NCBI RefSeq assembly: GCF_011300455.1
Contig: NZ_CP049869.1
Location: forward strand, 1,302,001 to 1,366,000
DNA length: 64,000 bases
DNA from: Sphingomonas piscis
Lineage (GTDB): Bacteria; Pseudomonadota; Alphaproteobacteria; Sphingomonadales; Sphingomonadaceae
Direction: 5' to 3'
The notes under the pieces were generated by a model. That model was not told the origin of the DNA. It made no database searches and worked only from the letters and a program-made list of their open reading frames with translations. A program made the translations under genes and the position numbers. Shown piece after piece: positions 62,398 to 64,000 of the stretch (the first letter of the stretch is position 1; every line of letters begins with the position of its first letter).

Positions 62398-63056
62398 GCC
62401 TCTCCCCGAAGCGCCTTGAGATTGGCGGCGTAACGGTCGGGGCCACCGCGGAATGCTGCCGTCCCCGCCACAAGCACCGTTGCGCCGGCATCGATGACGG
62501 AAGGTGCAGTTTCGGGATCGACGCCGCCGTCGACCTCCACGTCGACCGCGAGTCCCTGCTTGGCGACTCGATTGGCGATCGCTTCAACCTTTTTGAGCTG
62601 GCTCGAGATGAACTTCTGCCCGGCAAAGCCCGGATTGACGCTCATCACCAGGATGAGGTCAATGTCCTCCAACACGTAATCCAGCATCTTGGCCGGGGTG
62701 GCAGGGTTGAGCGACACGCCAGCCCTTTTGCCGAGCGCCTTGATGCGCTGGACGGTGCGGTGGAGATGCGGTCCCGCCTCGGGATGCACGGTGATAATGT
62801 CCGCGCCGGCCTCTGCAAACGCATCCACAAAATTGTCCACCGGCGAGATCATCAGGTGGACGTCGAACGGCTTGGCGCTGTGCGGACGAAGCGCCTTCAG
62901 AACGACCGGGCCGATCGTAAGGTTGGGCACAAAGTGGCCGTCCATGACATCGACATGGATCCAGTCCGCACCCGCGGCATCAATGGCGCGCACTTCCTCG
63001 CCGAGCCGCGCAAAGTCGGCGGAGAGGATGGATGCGGAGATGCGGGGACCGGCCAT
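62394..63056 (-). CDS. rpe: Ribulose-phosphate 3-epimerase
   Basis: A 220-residue TIM-barrel enzyme interconverting ribulose-5-P and xylulose-5-P in the pentose-phosphate and Calvin routes. [68 protein letters not shown] and [22 protein letters not shown] match the family; the metal-binding His and Asp residues are in [14 protein letters not shown] and EVDGGV. It lies 16 bases downstream of rsmB and overlaps the heparinase-like gene. Confidence 0.97.
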   Translation of the reverse strand: MAGPRISASILSADFARLGEEVRAIDAAGADWIHVDVMDGHFVPNLTIGPVVLKALRPHSAKPFDVHLMISPVDNFVDAFAEAGADIITVHPEAGPHLHRTVQRIKALGKRAGVSLNPATPAKMLDYVLEDIDLILVMSVNPGFAGQKFISSQLKKVEAIANRVAKQGLAVDVEVDGGVDPETAPSVIDAGATVLVAGTAAFRGGPDRYAANLKALRGEA

Positions 63057-63071
63057 TGGCCCGATTAGACC

Positions 63072-64000
63072 TTAATATGCGTTCCGGACAAGGCGCGCGA
63101 CGAAGAAGCCGTCGAGGCCGCCCTCCGCCTCAAGCATGCCGGGAAGGATCCTGAGCCATCCCTCTAGCGACGGCTGAAGACCGGGAGGCGCCTCGGTGAT
63201 CGGCTCCAGCCGAAAATTGTGGAAGCTGGCTAGGAAAGCCTGGATCACCTGTTCGCCTTCCGCCGGTTCCAGCGAGCAAACCGCATAAACAAGCGTGCCG
63301 CCTGGCTTCAGCATCGCGGCGGCATGATCCAGAAGTTGCGCCTGAACCCGCGCGTTTTCCGCAATGATGCTCGGGCGGGCACGATAGAGCACTTCCGGGT
63401 GGCGGCGGAACGTGCCGGTGGCCGAGCAGGGCGCGTCGAGCAGGATGGCGTCATACAGCCGCGGAGGTGCCCAGGTCAGCGCGTCGGAGCAGACGAGTTC
63501 GGCAGTCAGCTTGGTCCGGGCCAAATTGTCGCGCAGTCGCGCCAGACGACTTTCGCTGCTGTCGAGCGCCGTGACGTCGTGGCCCGCGGCCGCGAGCTGC
63601 ATGGTCTTGCCGCCCGGGGCGGCACAAAGGTCCAGCACCGCTGCGGCATCCGCCGGAACGAAGCGCGCCGGCAGCGAGGCGGCGAGGTCCTGCACCCACC
63701 ATTGACCCTGGCTGAAACCGCTTAGCTCGGGAATGGCGGTGCTATTTTCCATGCGGACGTGCCTTGGGGCGAGCGAAACCCCGCTTTCCTGTTCGGCGAA
63801 GGCCTTTGCCGCCTCATCGTCGGCAAAGGTGAGATCCAGCGCTGGCCGCGCCACGATCTGCCGTCGCGCCGAGGCGACGACCTGTTCACCCCAGGCCTGC
63901 GTCCACCGATACTCGACCGCGTAAGGAAGGTGCGGTGCGTCATCGGTCGCGACGCCCTTGCGGAGCAAGGTGCCGAGAACCCCGTGAACTAGCTTGCGCG
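63072..64000 (-). CDS. rsmB: 16S rRNA (cytosine967-C5)-methyltransferase RsmB (5' truncated)
   Basis: About 309 C-terminal residues; the frame is open through 64000, so the N-terminus (NusB-like domain) lies beyond the window. The methyltransferase part has SAM-binding LDLCAAPGGKTMQLA, TALDSSESRLARLRDNL, the Asp-Pro-Cys loop ILLDAPCSATGTFRRHPE (first catalytic Cys) and LVYAVCSLEPAEGEQV (second catalytic Cys), typical of RNA m5C methyltransferases. It modifies C967 of 16S rRNA. It is the first visible gene of the rsmB-rpe-heparinase-like-purH run. Confidence 0.9.
   Translation of the reverse strand, partial: RKLVHGVLGTLLRKGVATDDAPHLPYAVEYRWTQAWGEQVVASARRQIVARPALDLTFADDEAAKAFAEQESGVSLAPRHVRMENSTAIPELSGFSQGQWWVQDLAASLPARFVPADAAAVLDLCAAPGGKTMQLAAAGHDVTALDSSESRLARLRDNLARTKLTAELVCSDALTWAPPRLYDAILLDAPCSATGTFRRHPEVLYRARPSIIAENARVQAQLLDHAAAMLKPGGTLVYAVCSLEPAEGEQVIQAFLASFHNFRLEPITEAPPGLQPSLEGWLRILPGMLEAEGGLDGFFVARLVRNAY

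Overview
The window is high-GC, densely packed alphaproteobacterial DNA. Gene content points to a sphingomonad (Sphingomonadales, Sphingomonas-like). Pointers are an 82-residue infA beside maf, an RNase E/G-type gene and yacG; TonB-dependent receptors paired with nag genes and with a LytTR regulator; DUF4287 proteins; and dispersed short palindromic repeats. This assignment is inference from gene content, not a database match. There is no phage, IS element or CRISPR array, and no gene-free stretch longer than about 250 bases.

Layout. 1-4.8 kb: a plus-strand run of a truncated NAD-sugar epimerase, an MDR dehydrogenase, a frameshifted Gfo/Idh oxidoreductase, TyrA and an MHS-type MFS transporter. 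4.8-17.5 kb: a complete N-acetylglucosamine/chitin-oligosaccharide regulon. On the minus strand lie a TonB receptor, a fused EIIA-HPr-EI, a GlcNAc EIIBC and a GH20 hexosaminidase. Divergent from them are a GntR regulator, a NagB-II deaminase and nagA. The shared control region carries tandem ACCAAT-type boxes. 17.5-21.7 kb: tRNA-Phe and housekeeping genes (yacG, RNase E/G-like, maf, infA), a quinone oxidoreductase and an EF-hand protein. 21.7-24.3 kb: a TPP riboswitch and thiC, whose 3' end carries an in-frame REP-like palindrome, plus small genes. 24.3-33.8 kb: many small accessory genes. The most striking is an undersized cysteine-rich, metallothionein-like peptide gene (25203-25304, minus) with its own MerR-type promoter and terminator. 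Another is a PspC unit behind a near-consensus sigma-54 promoter.

33.5-43.3 kb: an Atm1-type ABC exporter flanked by two paralogous small Cys-containing proteins, then recQ, a small phosphatase, an arylamine N-acetyltransferase, tldD, a zinc-finger protein, an ABC ATPase and nadB. 43.4-50.5 kb: an assimilatory nitrite system on the minus strand, with nasT and nasS (sensor/antiterminator), an outer-membrane porin, nirB, nirD and nirC. The nirB leader has a sigma-54 promoter, an ANTAR-type hairpin with an A1/G4 hexaloop and an intrinsic terminator 20 bases before the start codon. This is the classical target of NasT. 50.6-54.6 kb: a CE1-type esterase, a membrane LytTR regulator and its TonB receptor. 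54.8-64 kb: polA and a flippase on plus; rsmB (partial), rpe, a heparinase II/III-like gene and purH on minus.

Two otherwise intact genes (the Gfo/Idh oxidoreductase at 1735-1738 and nirB at 46452-46455) are each broken by one missing base in a run of four G/C. The identical signature suggests homopolymer errors in the sequence rather than two real pseudogenes.
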